DNA from: Chitinophagales bacterium 33-2
Lineage (GTDB): Bacteria > Bacteroidota > Bacteroidia > Chitinophagales > Chitinophagaceae
DNA: 64,000 nucleotides
Direction of reading: 5' to 3'
Assembly: GCA_002050435.1 (NCBI GenBank)
Contig: MWYV01000033.1
Span: 1 to 64,000, forward strand
Positions 38,054-48,644 of this stretch are shown here, piece by piece. Every line of letters begins with the position of its first letter. The first letter of the stretch is position 1. The notes under the pieces are model-generated. The model was not told where the DNA came from and did no database searches. It saw nothing but the letters and a program-made list of their open reading frames with translations. The translations under genes were made by a program, and so were the position numbers.

Positions 38054-40843
38054 TTACTTTCTTTTTAAATCAAAATCATAGGTAAAACCAACGGTAATGG
38101 TGGTACCCGGACTATAAGCATAATTGATCCTGTCGCCTTGTGCGAAATTATAACCGGGGCTTTGGGAAAAATTATCATAGAATGCATAACGGTTATTTAA
38201 TAGATCTGATACTGTAAGTTTCCATTCTCCTTTATCATTAAATACCTTTCTTGAAACCTGCAGATCCAACACATTCCTTGGCTTTTCGTAAATATCATAG
38301 AAGCCTGCTCCTTTAGGATCTCCAACGAGCGCCAGCCTTGGACCAATCCTGTTATACAACGCTGTTGCGTTCCAGCCATTATTATTGAACTGCAATCCAC
38401 CGTTGATCAGATATGGCGACATTCCAAAAAGGGGCCTGTCTTGTTCTATTACTTGTCCGGTTGATTGTTCTGTTAAAAGCTTTACTTCAGATTCCAGGTA
38501 GGTAAGGTTTCCGATAACAGTTAAATTTTTCAGACGCTCACTGATAAAAGAAAGGTCTTTCCTGATCTCCATTTCTACGCCATATAAAAATGCTTTGTCG
38601 ACATTAGCATAAGTGAATAGCCAGCGGTCACTGTTACTTCCGCCATCCATTCTGAGTTCAATTGGATCGTTAAAGGATTTAGCGAGCAGGCCAAGTGAAA
38701 TTACTTCGCCCGCTTTTGGATAAAATTCATAACGCAGGTCCGCATTGAGTATGGATGTTCTTTTTAATTCTGTATTACCGGCAACTCCCCAAATCTGTTC
38801 GTAATCGAAGAACTGGAATGGCGCAATCTCGCGGAACTCTGGTCGGGCAACAGTTTGAGAAACCGAAGCGCGTAACTGGTTCTTTGTATTAACTGCATAA
38901 GTAAGGTTTAACGATGGAAGGAAATCCCACTTCTCTGTATTCACTACTATTCTTTTTAGAGATAGATCACGGGAAGTCAGGAACTGTTCAAAGAATTCCG
39001 CGCGCAAACCCCAGATCACCCTCAGCTTATCGCCAAACTTATTATCAAACATCATGTAGGCATTGTTCAGGGCTGACGCACCTATATACCGATCTGTGTT
39101 CTGTGTTTGCTCTTCAAGAAACAATCCATCGGATTTAATATTGGAGGAAACAAAAGCCTGGTTATAAGGAAGATGAATATCTGCAAATGCCGATGCGGGT
39201 TTATATCTGAATACACGTGCACTGAAATCCCTGTACCGTAACATGGTACCCCCTCCAAACTTGAAGGTCTGGCGGTTACCGGCAAAACTGAAAGGAATAG
39301 ACAAAGAGGCATGCCCTCCGTATGTGAAATCTTTCAGGTCTGAAAAAAACCTGCGCGTGTCATCATCATCCAGTTCAAAAGAAGCACCTGGATCGGATAA
39401 AGGCTTTCCGAATTGTGCTGTCCTGAAATCCGGTTGTGTTTTATGGTTATAAGAAAAGTTTCCATTCCACTTAAACTTTACTCCCGAAGCAGTAACCATA
39501 TGATCGCCTTCAAGCTGGCCACTGTAAAGTGAGCGCTGGTTTAAAAAAGAAGAACGAAGAGATATGGTTTGAATACGGCTGTTGTTTTGAAGGGTACGAT
39601 TGATATAATTATCTTCGAATAACTGGTTGAAAAGATTTTTGAAAGATATTTTGTGTCTTCCTTTTACATAGGTGAAGTTGGCCAGGCCACCGGCATTTAC
39701 CGAGTAGCGGTTCTGGATCTCATTACCTGAAAATATCGCTGCACGGTCCTGCTCAAATCTTCCTCTTTCCACATCATCGTAAATGATCATTGCATGCCTG
39801 TGATATAAAGCAATCATGGATCCAAAGCTGCCATTGTTCTTATACTTTTTTACATTGGCCCAGGAAAGATTGAGTGTAGTAATGGGCAAGGCTTTACTTT
39901 TCACTTCACTGTACACATCACCCTGGAAAGTTTTTGTAGCTTCCATTTTTTGAGCATCTGTAAGACTTCTGTACCCGGAAATGGATGGTATAGTTGAAGG
40001 AAGCGAGCGGGTTCCGTCATCAAACCCCAGCCAGTCATTTGAATTTCTTTTATTAGAAGTAAAATCGCGAAAGGTTGACTGGGAATTATATCCTACAGAA
40101 ATTCCAACTGAAATAAAATTCCTGGTAGGAATATCCTTTGTGTTTATTTGTACAAGACCTCCGGCAAATTCTCCCGGAAGATCCGGTGTAGCTGTTTTGT
40201 TTATGATGATATTATCAATCATTATTGAAGGAATGATATCGAAAGAAAAAGCTTTTTTATCAGGTTCTGAAGAGGGCATCTGGGCATCGTTGATCAGGGC
40301 CTGGTTGTACCGGTCGCTCAAACCACGGATGATCACATATTTATTGTCCTGGATAGAAGCACCACTCACTCTTTTTAAAACTTCCCCTGTATTACGATCT
40401 GGTGTTCTCCGGATGAAATCTGCTGCGAGACCGCTGGAAAGTGCGGTGTTATTCCGCTGAAACTGGATCAGTGCATTGGTGCTTTCCTGCCTGCGCGTTA
40501 CGGTTCTGATCACAACTTCCTCCTGCTGGTTTACAGAATATTCCAGCACCAGGTTCAGATCTTCATTTAATCCTGTTCCCACTTCAACATCTGAAATAGA
40601 TTTAGTGGTATACCCTACAGCGGAAACTACAATGGTGTATTTTACACCTGCATCGAGGATCAGAGTAAAGCGGCCTTCCACATTTGAAGACACACCAGTG
40701 GATTTTCCCTGGATGGTTACCGAAGCACCGGATACCGGCTCCTGCTTTTCGTTGAGGATCCTTCCATTGAGCCTGAATTGCTGGGCAGATAAAATACCGA
40801 AAACAGATAAACTGATAAAAAGTAAAAAGATTCGCAACATCAT
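38054..40843 (-). CDS. TonB-dependent receptor, divergent from pstS
   Basis: RLNGRILNEKQEPVSGASVTIQGKSTGVSSNVEGRF; YVIIRGLSDRYNQALINDAQMPSSEPDKKAFSFDIIPSIMID. Confidence 0.92.
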   Translation of the reverse strand: MMLRIFLLFISLSVFGILSAQQFRLNGRILNEKQEPVSGASVTIQGKSTGVSSNVEGRFTLILDAGVKYTIVVSAVGYTTKSISDVEVGTGLNEDLNLVLEYSVNQQEEVVIRTVTRRQESTNALIQFQRNNTALSSGLAADFIRRTPDRNTGEVLKRVSGASIQDNKYVIIRGLSDRYNQALINDAQMPSSEPDKKAFSFDIIPSIMIDNIIINKTATPDLPGEFAGGLVQINTKDIPTRNFISVGISVGYNSQSTFRDFTSNKRNSNDWLGFDDGTRSLPSTIPSISGYRSLTDAQKMEATKTFQGDVYSEVKSKALPITTLNLSWANVKKYKNNGSFGSMIALYHRHAMIIYDDVERGRFEQDRAAIFSGNEIQNRYSVNAGGLANFTYVKGRHKISFKNLFNQLFEDNYINRTLQNNSRIQTISLRSSFLNQRSLYSGQLEGDHMVTASGVKFKWNGNFSYNHKTQPDFRTAQFGKPLSDPGASFELDDDDTRRFFSDLKDFTYGGHASLSIPFSFAGNRQTFKFGGGTMLRYRDFSARVFRYKPASAFADIHLPYNQAFVSSNIKSDGLFLEEQTQNTDRYIGASALNNAYMMFDNKFGDKLRVIWGLRAEFFEQFLTSRDLSLKRIVVNTEKWDFLPSLNLTYAVNTKNQLRASVSQTVARPEFREIAPFQFFDYEQIWGVAGNTELKRTSILNADLRYEFYPKAGEVISLGLLAKSFNDPIELRMDGGSNSDRWLFTYANVDKAFLYGVEMEIRKDLSFISERLKNLTVIGNLTYLESEVKLLTEQSTGQVIEQDRPLFGMSPYLINGGLQFNNNGWNATALYNRIGPRLALVGDPKGAGFYDIYEKPRNVLDLQVSRKVFNDKGEWKLTVSDLLNNRYAFYDNFSQSPGYNFAQGDRINYAYSPGTTITVGFTYDFDLKRK

Positions 40844-40879
40844 GCCTTCTGAATTTGACGCAAAGGAATCATTATGATG

Positions 40880-40923
40880 TTAACGATGTATTACTCCATT
40901 GTTACCAAATTGTAAATGGTTTT
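40880..40923. promoter_or_regulatory. Putative Pho box with 11-bp direct repeats
   Basis: TTAACGATGTA TTACTCCATTG TTACCAAATTG TAAATGGTTTT. Confidence 0.5.
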
Positions 40924-40960
40924 TAGTATGTTATCGCCAAAATACCCTGGGCAACCAAGC

Positions 40961-40983
40961 TTAATGATTTGGTAACATTGGAG
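40961..40983. promoter_or_regulatory. Putative Pho box upstream of pstS
   Basis: ATTTGGTAACATTGGAG (40967-40983) is the inverted counterpart of CTCCATTGTTACCAAAT (40894-40910), 16/17. Confidence 0.5.
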
Positions 40984-41021
40984 GTTTAGATTTAAGGCCT
41001 GATTTTTATATCAATTAAACT

Positions 41022-42008
41022 ATGAAACACCTTGTCCTGGTTTTTTTCATTTTCCTGTTTTGTATTTCCTGCTTTAAAAATTATAGTGGCCGTATTGATA
41101 TAGACGGCTCCAGTTCCGTATATCCCATTACGGAAGCCGTAGCCGAAGAATTCAGGATCATGAATGGCGATGTTAGGGTAACGGTGGGTGTTTCCGGAAC
41201 CGGCGGAGGCTTCAAAAAGTTTGCCCGTGGTGAAATCGATATTGCCAATGCATCACGTCCTATAAAAGACCAGGAAGCAGAAGCGGCCCTGAAAGCGGGT
41301 ATCAATTTTATTGAGATCCCTGTGGCTTATGACGGGCTTGCTGTGGTAGTCAGTCCTCAGAACGATTTTGTAGACTACCTGACCGTTGCAGAACTAAAAA
41401 AAATATGGGAACCTGCCGCACAGGGAAAAATTAAATCCTGGGCCCAGGTGCGCCAGGGTTTTCCTGACATTCCTTTACGGTTATACGGCGCCGGTACCTC
41501 CTCAGGAACTTATGATTATTTTACTGAAGCAATTACCGGAAAATCCAAATCGTCACGGGGAGATTATACAGCGAGTGAAGATGATAATGTATTGGTACAG
41601 GGCGTTTCTTCTGACCGCGGAGCACTGGGGTATTTCGGACTGGCCTACTTCACTGAAAACAAAAATAAATTAAAGCTGGTGGGTATCGACAATGGCAAGG
41701 GCATTGTTTTTCCTAACGACGAAACAGTTACTTCCGGAGTATATAGTCCGCTATCCCGTCCGGAATTCATTTACATTAATTCAAAGTCGGTAAACAAGCC
41801 TGAAATACAGCAATTTGTAAAATTCTATATGGAGCAGGCACCGGCACTTGTAAAGGAAGTTGGATATGTTCCATTACCGGATGAAGTATATGCCATTGCT
41901 TATCAGCGTTTCTTATCCGGCCGTTACGGTTCATTGTTTGCAAAAAGTTCTACTGTAGGTGCAGACCTGGTGGCATTATTAAAAGCGGATTCTTTAAGCA
42001 CACGATAA
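41022..42008 (+). CDS. pstS: Phosphate-binding protein
   Basis: [58 protein letters not shown]. Confidence 0.97.
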   Translation: MKHLVLVFFIFLFCISCFKNYSGRIDIDGSSSVYPITEAVAEEFRIMNGDVRVTVGVSGTGGGFKKFARGEIDIANASRPIKDQEAEAALKAGINFIEIPVAYDGLAVVVSPQNDFVDYLTVAELKKIWEPAAQGKIKSWAQVRQGFPDIPLRLYGAGTSSGTYDYFTEAITGKSKSSRGDYTASEDDNVLVQGVSSDRGALGYFGLAYFTENKNKLKLVGIDNGKGIVFPNDETVTSGVYSPLSRPEFIYINSKSVNKPEIQQFVKFYMEQAPALVKEVGYVPLPDEVYAIAYQRFLSGRYGSLFAKSSTVGADLVALLKADSLSTR

Positions 42009-42009
42009 T

Positions 42010-42885
42010 ATGAGATATAAAGAGAAACTGATAGAATTTCTGATGATGGCCTGCAGCTTCATTTCAGTTTTGACAACCCTGGCCATTATTATTATTCTTG
42101 CGGTGGACAGTTTCCAATTCTTTGAAGAGGTTTCTATAAAGGAATTTTTAACGAGCAAACAATGGACACCGCTTTTTTCTGAAAAACATTTTGGTATTCT
42201 CCCATTGCTTATGGGAACCCTGCTTACTACAACTATAGCCATTGCAGTGGCCGTACCATTAGGATTAACCATTGCCATATATTTAAATGAATATGCCTCT
42301 CCCCGTTTCACCGCTTATGTAAAACCCATTCTCGAAACACTGGCCGCCATTCCCACGGTAGTGTATGGATTTTTTGCCTTGCAGTTTGTTACGCCCTTGT
42401 TACAGCAATTCATTCCAGGCCTTGGTGGTTTTAACGCACTTTCTCCCGGCTTGGTTATGGGCATCATGATCATTCCGTATATTACTTCGCTCAGCGAAGA
42501 TGCACTGAGAGCCGTACCTTCTTCACTAAGAGAAGCCTCCTATGGAATGGGTGCAACAAAATTTCAGACAGCTTTCAGGGTTATGGTTCCTGCAGCATCT
42601 TCGGGAATCATTGTCTCTATCATCCTGGCCATATCAAGAGCTTTAGGTGAAACCATGATCGTGGCTATTGCAGCAGGCCAGGAACCAAAATTTACTTTTA
42701 ATCCAAAAGAATCGGTGGAAACCATTACTACATATATCGTGCAGGTAAGTATGGGCGATGTGCCGCAGGACTCATTGGAATACAGAACCATCTTTGCGGC
42801 CGGCATGACCTTATTCCTGTTTACTTTTTTATTGAATAACATCAGCTTCTGGATGAGAAAAAGATTTACAATCAGGTACCAATGA
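42010..42885 (+). CDS. pstC: Phosphate ABC transporter permease
   Basis: [23 protein letters not shown]; position after pstS. Confidence 0.97.
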   Translation: MRYKEKLIEFLMMACSFISVLTTLAIIIILAVDSFQFFEEVSIKEFLTSKQWTPLFSEKHFGILPLLMGTLLTTTIAIAVAVPLGLTIAIYLNEYASPRFTAYVKPILETLAAIPTVVYGFFALQFVTPLLQQFIPGLGGFNALSPGLVMGIMIIPYITSLSEDALRAVPSSLREASYGMGATKFQTAFRVMVPAASSGIIVSIILAISRALGETMIVAIAAGQEPKFTFNPKESVETITTYIVQVSMGDVPQDSLEYRTIFAAGMTLFLFTFLLNNISFWMRKRFTIRYQ

Positions 42886-43742
42886 AAAATCTGATCAGAA
42901 AAATAAAATTCATTGATAAAACATTCCAGTACCTGGCAATGGCCGCCACATTTTTTGTGCTGATCGTGCTTTGTGTATTGATATGGAATATTTTTTCAAA
43001 TGGATTGTTGCGCATCAACGGAAGCTTTTTTACTAATCTTCCCTCACGTCATGCAGAAAGAGCAGGCATCATGACGGCACTTGCAGGAATGGGATCCCTG
43101 CTGGTCATCACCATTGTAATTGCACTTCCTATTGGTGTACTCTCAGGTGTGTATCTTGAAGAATATGGAAAGAAAAATAAATTCGCCAGCTTTATTGAGA
43201 TCAACATTGCCAACCTGGCCGGTGTACCCTCAGTGATCTATGGAATTTTAGGCTTGCAGTTATTTGTTCGCATGGCAAAAATGGGAAACAGCCTGCTCGC
43301 AGGTGCGCTTACATTATCACTGCTGATCATGCCCATCATTATTGTAGCAACCAGAGAAGCTATTAAAGCTGTTCCCGATTCCTTAAGAGAAGCTTCTTAT
43401 GGAATGGGCGCCACCAAATGGCAAACCACCAGCCGTATCACCATTCCATCAGCGCTTGGTGGCATACTTACAGGGATTATTCTTGCTGTTTCCAGAGCGA
43501 TCGGAGAAACAGCACCTCTACTAGTAATTGGTGCACTTGTATATGTACCTTTCGTTCCGGAAGGACCGAATGATCAGTTCACCACACTTCCGATACAGAT
43601 CTTTAACTGGACCACAAGGCCCCAGGAGGCATTTATTATTAATGCAGCCGCCGGTATTGTTGTTTTGTTGCTGATCACTTTTTTATTGAACGGCATTGCC
43701 ATTTATATCAGGAACAAGTGGTATAAAAAAATGAGATATTGA
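42882..43742 (+). CDS. pstA: Phosphate ABC transporter permease
   Basis: [55 protein letters not shown]. Confidence 0.97.
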   Translation: MKNLIRKIKFIDKTFQYLAMAATFFVLIVLCVLIWNIFSNGLLRINGSFFTNLPSRHAERAGIMTALAGMGSLLVITIVIALPIGVLSGVYLEEYGKKNKFASFIEINIANLAGVPSVIYGILGLQLFVRMAKMGNSLLAGALTLSLLIMPIIIVATREAIKAVPDSLREASYGMGATKWQTTSRITIPSALGGILTGIILAVSRAIGETAPLLVIGALVYVPFVPEGPNDQFTTLPIQIFNWTTRPQEAFIINAAAGIVVLLLITFLLNGIAIYIRNKWYKKMRY

Positions 43743-44494
43743 TTATGTATAAGCTGGAAGCAAAAAATGCAAATTTATTTTACGGCGATAAACAGGCGCT
43801 GAAAAATATTAATATTGGCATTAAACCCAATTCGGTCACTGCATTTATAGGGCCCTCAGGTTGTGGAAAGTCAACGCTCCTGCGCTGTTTCAACAGGATG
43901 AATGACCTGATTGAAAATGCAAGAGTGGAAGGCGATTTTTTAATGGATGAAATCAACATTTACAAAGACATCAATACTTATGAATTAAGAAAGCGCATCG
44001 GCATGGTGTTCCAGAAACCAAATCCTTTTCCGAAAACCATTTTTGAAAATGTTTCCTATGGTTTGCGCATCAATGGAATGAAAGATAAAAAAATGATTGA
44101 AGAAAGAGTGGTGGAATCATTAAAACAATCCGCACTCTGGAACGAAGTGGAAGGATCGCTTCATAAATCAGCCTTATCACTTTCCGGTGGACAACAACAA
44201 AGAATTTGTATCGCGCGTGCCCTTGCAACAGAACCTACCGTTCTTTTAATGGACGAACCAGCATCAGCTCTTGACCCCATCTCCACCGCCAAAATTGAAG
44301 ACCTGATCTATACCCTTAAGAATAAATTCACCATTGTAATTGTAACGCATAATATGCAGCAGGCTGCAAGAATCAGTGATAAAACTGCTTTTTTTTATCT
44401 TGGTGAATTGATTGAATTTGAAAAAACAAAAAAAATGTTCACCAACCCCGAAGAGGAAAAAACACAGAATTATATCACCGGCCGTTTCGGTTAA
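43739..44494 (+). CDS. pstB: Phosphate ABC transporter ATPase
   Basis: [53 protein letters not shown]. Confidence 0.98.
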   Translation: MIMYKLEAKNANLFYGDKQALKNINIGIKPNSVTAFIGPSGCGKSTLLRCFNRMNDLIENARVEGDFLMDEINIYKDINTYELRKRIGMVFQKPNPFPKTIFENVSYGLRINGMKDKKMIEERVVESLKQSALWNEVEGSLHKSALSLSGGQQQRICIARALATEPTVLLMDEPASALDPISTAKIEDLIYTLKNKFTIVIVTHNMQQAARISDKTAFFYLGELIEFEKTKKMFTNPEEEKTQNYITGRFG

Positions 44495-44506
44495 AATATT
44501 TTTTTT

Positions 44507-45184
44507 ATGACGCATTTGCAGGAAGAACTGAAATTTTTAAGAGAGAGCTTATCCGACATGGCTAAAATGGTTACCAGCCAGCTAAAGAAAAGCTATTGCG
44601 CACTTGCAGATAAAGATATTGACCTGGCCAATGAAGTGATCTTTAATGAAAAACGGGTAAATGCTATAGAACTGAAGATCGATAAAGACTGTGAACACAT
44701 TTTTGCATTATTAAATCCTGTGGCGCATGATATGCGGTTTGTATTTGCAACATTAAAGATCAATGCCGACCTTGAAAGAATTGGCGATTATGCTGAAGGC
44801 ATTGCCAAATTATCCATTCAGGGTGAACTTAATTTTGATCAGCAACTTATAGAAAAACTGGAGCTGAAAAAAATGCACGATACCGCGCTTGACATGATGC
44901 GTGATGTAACCAGTGCTTATACAGATGATGATACCAAACTTGCCCGCTCGGTATTTACAAAAGATACGGTGCTGAACGATATCAATTTTTATTCAACCAA
45001 CATCGTTGCCGACTACTGCAAACTAAATCCCGACAGGATCCACCAGGCGCTGTTTCTTCTTTCCATCATCCGTAAAATGGAAAGGGTAGGCGACCACATC
45101 ACCAATATTGCTGAAGAAGTAATCTTCTACAAAGAAGCAAGGGTGTTGAAACATGGAAAGAAGAAAGAGGATAATGAAATTTAG
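44507..45184 (+). CDS. phoU: Phosphate transport regulator
   Basis: INADLERIGDYAEGIAKL; RKMERVGDHITNIAEEVIF. Confidence 0.96.
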   Translation: MTHLQEELKFLRESLSDMAKMVTSQLKKSYCALADKDIDLANEVIFNEKRVNAIELKIDKDCEHIFALLNPVAHDMRFVFATLKINADLERIGDYAEGIAKLSIQGELNFDQQLIEKLELKKMHDTALDMMRDVTSAYTDDDTKLARSVFTKDTVLNDINFYSTNIVADYCKLNPDRIHQALFLLSIIRKMERVGDHITNIAEEVIFYKEARVLKHGKKKEDNEI

Positions 45185-45282
45185 GTGCGAATGTTCAAGG
45201 TTCAGGGAAAAAAACAATAACTAAACTTAAATTCATAAAGACTTGGGAAGCATCAATACATTTGCAGCCATATTAAGTTTTT

Positions 45283-46488
45283 ATGAAATTATTGTTAACC
45301 CTTTTCCTCCTGTTGTCCATTTCCGCCAACGCGCAGCCGGATACGAGTGGAAAAACCGGAACACCCAGCCCAAAAAAATGGTACGAAAAAATTTCTTTGC
45401 GTGGTTATATGCAGTTGAGGTATAACCGGTTGCTGGAAACCAACGATCAACTTAAATGCGAACAGTGCGATCGCTCCTGGGGGGAAAATGGCGGTTTTTT
45501 TCTCCGCCGTATGCGGATTATTTTTTTTGGACAAATACATGAAAGAGTATATTTCTATATTCAACCCGACTTTGCCAGTGCCCCTACCTCTTCCGGAGCC
45601 CAACATTTTGTCCAGATAAGAGATGCTTACGTGGATCTGGGGCTGGATAGAAAAAATGAATTCAGGATCAGGCTTGGCCAAAGTAAAATCCCCTTTGGTT
45701 TTGAAAATTTGCAATCCAGCCAGAACCGCCTACCGCTCGACCGCAATGATGGACTCAACAGTGCTGTTGCCAATGAACGTGATCTGGGCGGATTTTTTTA
45801 CTGGGCCCCGGAGAAAACCCGCAAACTTTTTTCCTCCCTGGTGAGTGAAGGCTGGAAAGGTTCCGGCGATTATGGCGTTTTTGGTTTTGGAATCTATAAC
45901 GGCCAAACCGCCAACAGGCCTGAACAAAACAATAACCTGCATATGGTTACCCGTTTCAGTTTCCCTTTTGCTTTGGGCAATCAGATCATTGAGCCATCGC
46001 TCCAGGCTTATAAAGGAAAATATGTGGTAACGAATGACCTGCGCACACCGGGCGTAAAGGTAAAGCCGGGCAATAATTATACTGATGAAAGAGTGGCGGC
46101 AACCCTTGTCCTCTATCCAAAACCATTTGGCATACAGGCTGAGTATAATATAGGAAGAGGACCTGAGTACAATAAGATCACAGATTCAATCGAAACACGG
46201 AGCCTGAAAGGGGGTTATGCCACATTTAATTATCTATTAAAACTGAAGAATCAACTTATTTATCCCTTTGTAAGGATCCAGCAATACAACGGCGGAAAGA
46301 AGCATGAACTGGACGCCCGCAGTTATGATGTGAAAGAACTGGAGATCGGTGTGGAATGGCAGCCTATAAAAAATTTCGAACTCGTTGCCCAATACACCAT
46401 TTCGGACAGGCGGTTCGAGGATTTCCGTAACCAGGACAACCGGCAAACCGGCAGATTACTCAGGCTGCAGGCCCAGTTAAACTTTTAA
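45283..46488 (+). CDS. OprP/OprO-like phosphate-selective porin
   Basis: LRRMRIIFFGQIHERVYFYIQPDFA; RIRLGQSKIPFGFENLQSSQNRLPLDRND. Confidence 0.85.
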   Translation: MKLLLTLFLLLSISANAQPDTSGKTGTPSPKKWYEKISLRGYMQLRYNRLLETNDQLKCEQCDRSWGENGGFFLRRMRIIFFGQIHERVYFYIQPDFASAPTSSGAQHFVQIRDAYVDLGLDRKNEFRIRLGQSKIPFGFENLQSSQNRLPLDRNDGLNSAVANERDLGGFFYWAPEKTRKLFSSLVSEGWKGSGDYGVFGFGIYNGQTANRPEQNNNLHMVTRFSFPFALGNQIIEPSLQAYKGKYVVTNDLRTPGVKVKPGNNYTDERVAATLVLYPKPFGIQAEYNIGRGPEYNKITDSIETRSLKGGYATFNYLLKLKNQLIYPFVRIQQYNGGKKHELDARSYDVKELEIGVEWQPIKNFELVAQYTISDRRFEDFRNQDNRQTGRLLRLQAQLNF

Positions 46489-46494
46489 ACCACC

Positions 46495-46620
46495 CGCCGC
46501 CACTGGCAGGCCATCAACCACAATTCAACCACCCCCCCTACGGCGGGAGCGCCATCAACCACTATTCAACAACTATTCAACCACTTTCAACCACCCACCG
46601 CCGCGGACCACATTCATCAT
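46495..46620. repeat. Low-complexity CAACCAC-type tandem repeat
   Basis: atcaaccactattcaacaactattcaaccactttcaaccaccc and flanking CGGCGGG-type blocks. Confidence 0.7.
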
Positions 46621-46631
46621 CCCTTCCCAAT

Positions 46632-46664
46632 ATTAATAAATCATTAATTCCATGTTACCAGATT
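46632..46664. promoter_or_regulatory. Putative Pho box upstream of the DUF47-Pit operon
   Basis: TTAATAAATCA TTAATTCCATG TTACCAGATTT, three 11-bp direct repeats. Confidence 0.5.
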
Positions 46665-46712
46665 TGACCCCGGCAATTGAAACTAACTTCGCCCAACTTT
46701 AATAATGCTCCC

Positions 46713-47354
46713 ATGAATATTTTCGCAAAACTGCTGGCTCCCAAAAACCGGGTATTTTATGAATTGTTTGAAAAAAGTGCAGACAATGTAAAGCAAATGG
46801 GTGTGCTGCTTACCCAGGTGGTGAGAGAATCGGATTTTGATAAACGCCAGACACTTATTGGACAAATGGAAGATGTAGAGCATAACAACGACGAGCTCAC
46901 ACATACACTTTTTACCGAATTAGGCAGAAATTTCATCACCCCTTTCGACAGGGAAGACATTCACTACCTGGCCACATCACTGGATGATATCGCAGATTTT
47001 ATTTATGCTTCGGCTAAGAAAATAAATTTTTATCGCGTCAACCCAAATGAAATTGGCATCCATAAACTATCAGATATCATTTTACAAAGCACCGAACAGG
47101 TACGCAAGGCTGTGGTCGAATTAAGGAACATGAAAAACATGCGCCTGATCACAGAATCACTGGTAAAAATCAACAGTCTTGAAAATGAAGCTGATGACAT
47201 TTTCGATATGAGCATTGAAAGATTATTTGCCACCGAAGAAGATGCAAAAGAAGTGATCAAAAAAAGAGAGATCTACCAGGCCATGGAAACCGCAACAGAT
47301 AAATGCGAAGACGCGGCGAATGTTATTGAATCCATTATAATAAAATATGCCTAG
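46713..47354 (+). CDS. DUF47/PhoU-like Pit accessory protein
   Basis: TSLDDIADFIYASAKKINFYRV; ATDKCEDAANVIESIIIKYA; start MNIFAKLLAP. Confidence 0.93.
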   Translation: MNIFAKLLAPKNRVFYELFEKSADNVKQMGVLLTQVVRESDFDKRQTLIGQMEDVEHNNDELTHTLFTELGRNFITPFDREDIHYLATSLDDIADFIYASAKKINFYRVNPNEIGIHKLSDIILQSTEQVRKAVVELRNMKNMRLITESLVKINSLENEADDIFDMSIERLFATEEDAKEVIKKREIYQAMETATDKCEDAANVIESIIIKYA

Positions 47355-47402
47355 TAAGAAAACAGGTGTTCATCTTGTTTTCTTCTCAACCAAAACCTGC
47401 AT

Positions 47403-48611
47403 ATGACCTTTGTAATTATTGTAATTGCCCTGGCCCTGATATTCGATTATATCAACGGCTTTCATGATGCCGCCAATTCAATTGCAACTATTGTTTCAAC
47501 AAAAGTGCTTACACCATTTCAGGCCGTGCTCTGGGCTGCTGTTTTTAATTTTGCAGCGTTTTTTATTTTTAAAGATCACGGGGTGGCCGATACGGTGGCA
47601 AAAACGGTGAACCCTGACAGCCTTCAGCGTTCGAGCATGCTCCTCGTTGTTTTTGCGGGACTGATTGCTGCCATCGCATGGAACCTGTTAACCTGGTGGT
47701 TTGGAATTCCCTCATCATCTTCACACACCCTTATCGGCGGATTTGCCGGAGCTGGAATTGCCTCCGGAGGCTTCAGTGCCATCAACTCCAGTGTTATTTT
47801 AAAAACCGCCAGCTTTATTATTCTTGCCCCATTGATTGGAATGATCATGGCCTTTATTATGTCGCTTTGGTTCCTGGTCTCCTTCCGCAAAGACATGCTC
47901 CCAAAAATCGTTTCCATTGTAATGCTGCTGCTCGTAGGATGGTTTCTTTCAGCTAACCTGGAATTTGACCCCGTCAAATTGAAATCACACTATGAATCCT
48001 ATTTTCTAAAAGTGTTTTTTTACAGCAAAAATTTTAAATGGATCCTGCTGGCCTTCATCCTTGTGGTTATGGCTGTTTTTACCTTCTGGCTCAACACCCT
48101 CAATGCTTACAGGTCAAATGTCTGGTTCAAACGTTTGCAACTGGTTTCTTCTGCCGCTTTTAGTATCGGACATGGTGGAAATGATGCTCAAAAGGTAATG
48201 GGTATTATCATGGCTGCTCTTGTAGCTTATGACCCGTTAATGTATTCCCTCGGAACCATGCCAATATGGGTTCCTCTTTCATGCTATACAGCCATAGCAC
48301 TTGGCACGATGAGCGGAGGTTGGAAGATTGTGAAAACCATGGGAACCCGTATCACAAAAGTGACTCCTTTTGAAGGCGTTGCTGCGGAAACCGCAGGTGC
48401 CATCACTCTTTTTGTTACAGAAGCCATGAGGATTCCTGTGAGTACCACGCATACCATTACCGGTGCCATTATTGGTGTAGGAGCAACAAAAAGACTTTCC
48501 GCAGTAAGGTGGGGCGTTACCATCAACCTGTTGTGGGCCTGGATACTTACCATTCCAATCAGCGCTTTACTTGCAGCAGGAATTTTCCACCTGGTGCGGC
48601 TGTTCCTATAA
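47403..48611 (+). CDS. Inorganic phosphate transporter, PiT family
   Basis: FDYINGFHDAANSIATIVSTKVLTPFQAVLWAAVFNF; GHGGNDAQKVMGII; VSTTHTITGAIIGVGA. Confidence 0.96.
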   Translation: MTFVIIVIALALIFDYINGFHDAANSIATIVSTKVLTPFQAVLWAAVFNFAAFFIFKDHGVADTVAKTVNPDSLQRSSMLLVVFAGLIAAIAWNLLTWWFGIPSSSSHTLIGGFAGAGIASGGFSAINSSVILKTASFIILAPLIGMIMAFIMSLWFLVSFRKDMLPKIVSIVMLLLVGWFLSANLEFDPVKLKSHYESYFLKVFFYSKNFKWILLAFILVVMAVFTFWLNTLNAYRSNVWFKRLQLVSSAAFSIGHGGNDAQKVMGIIMAALVAYDPLMYSLGTMPIWVPLSCYTAIALGTMSGGWKIVKTMGTRITKVTPFEGVAAETAGAITLFVTEAMRIPVSTTHTITGAIIGVGATKRLSAVRWGVTINLLWAWILTIPISALLAAGIFHLVRLFL

Positions 48612-48644
48612 AGGAATTAACGAAGTTTGCGTATAACTCAGAAC

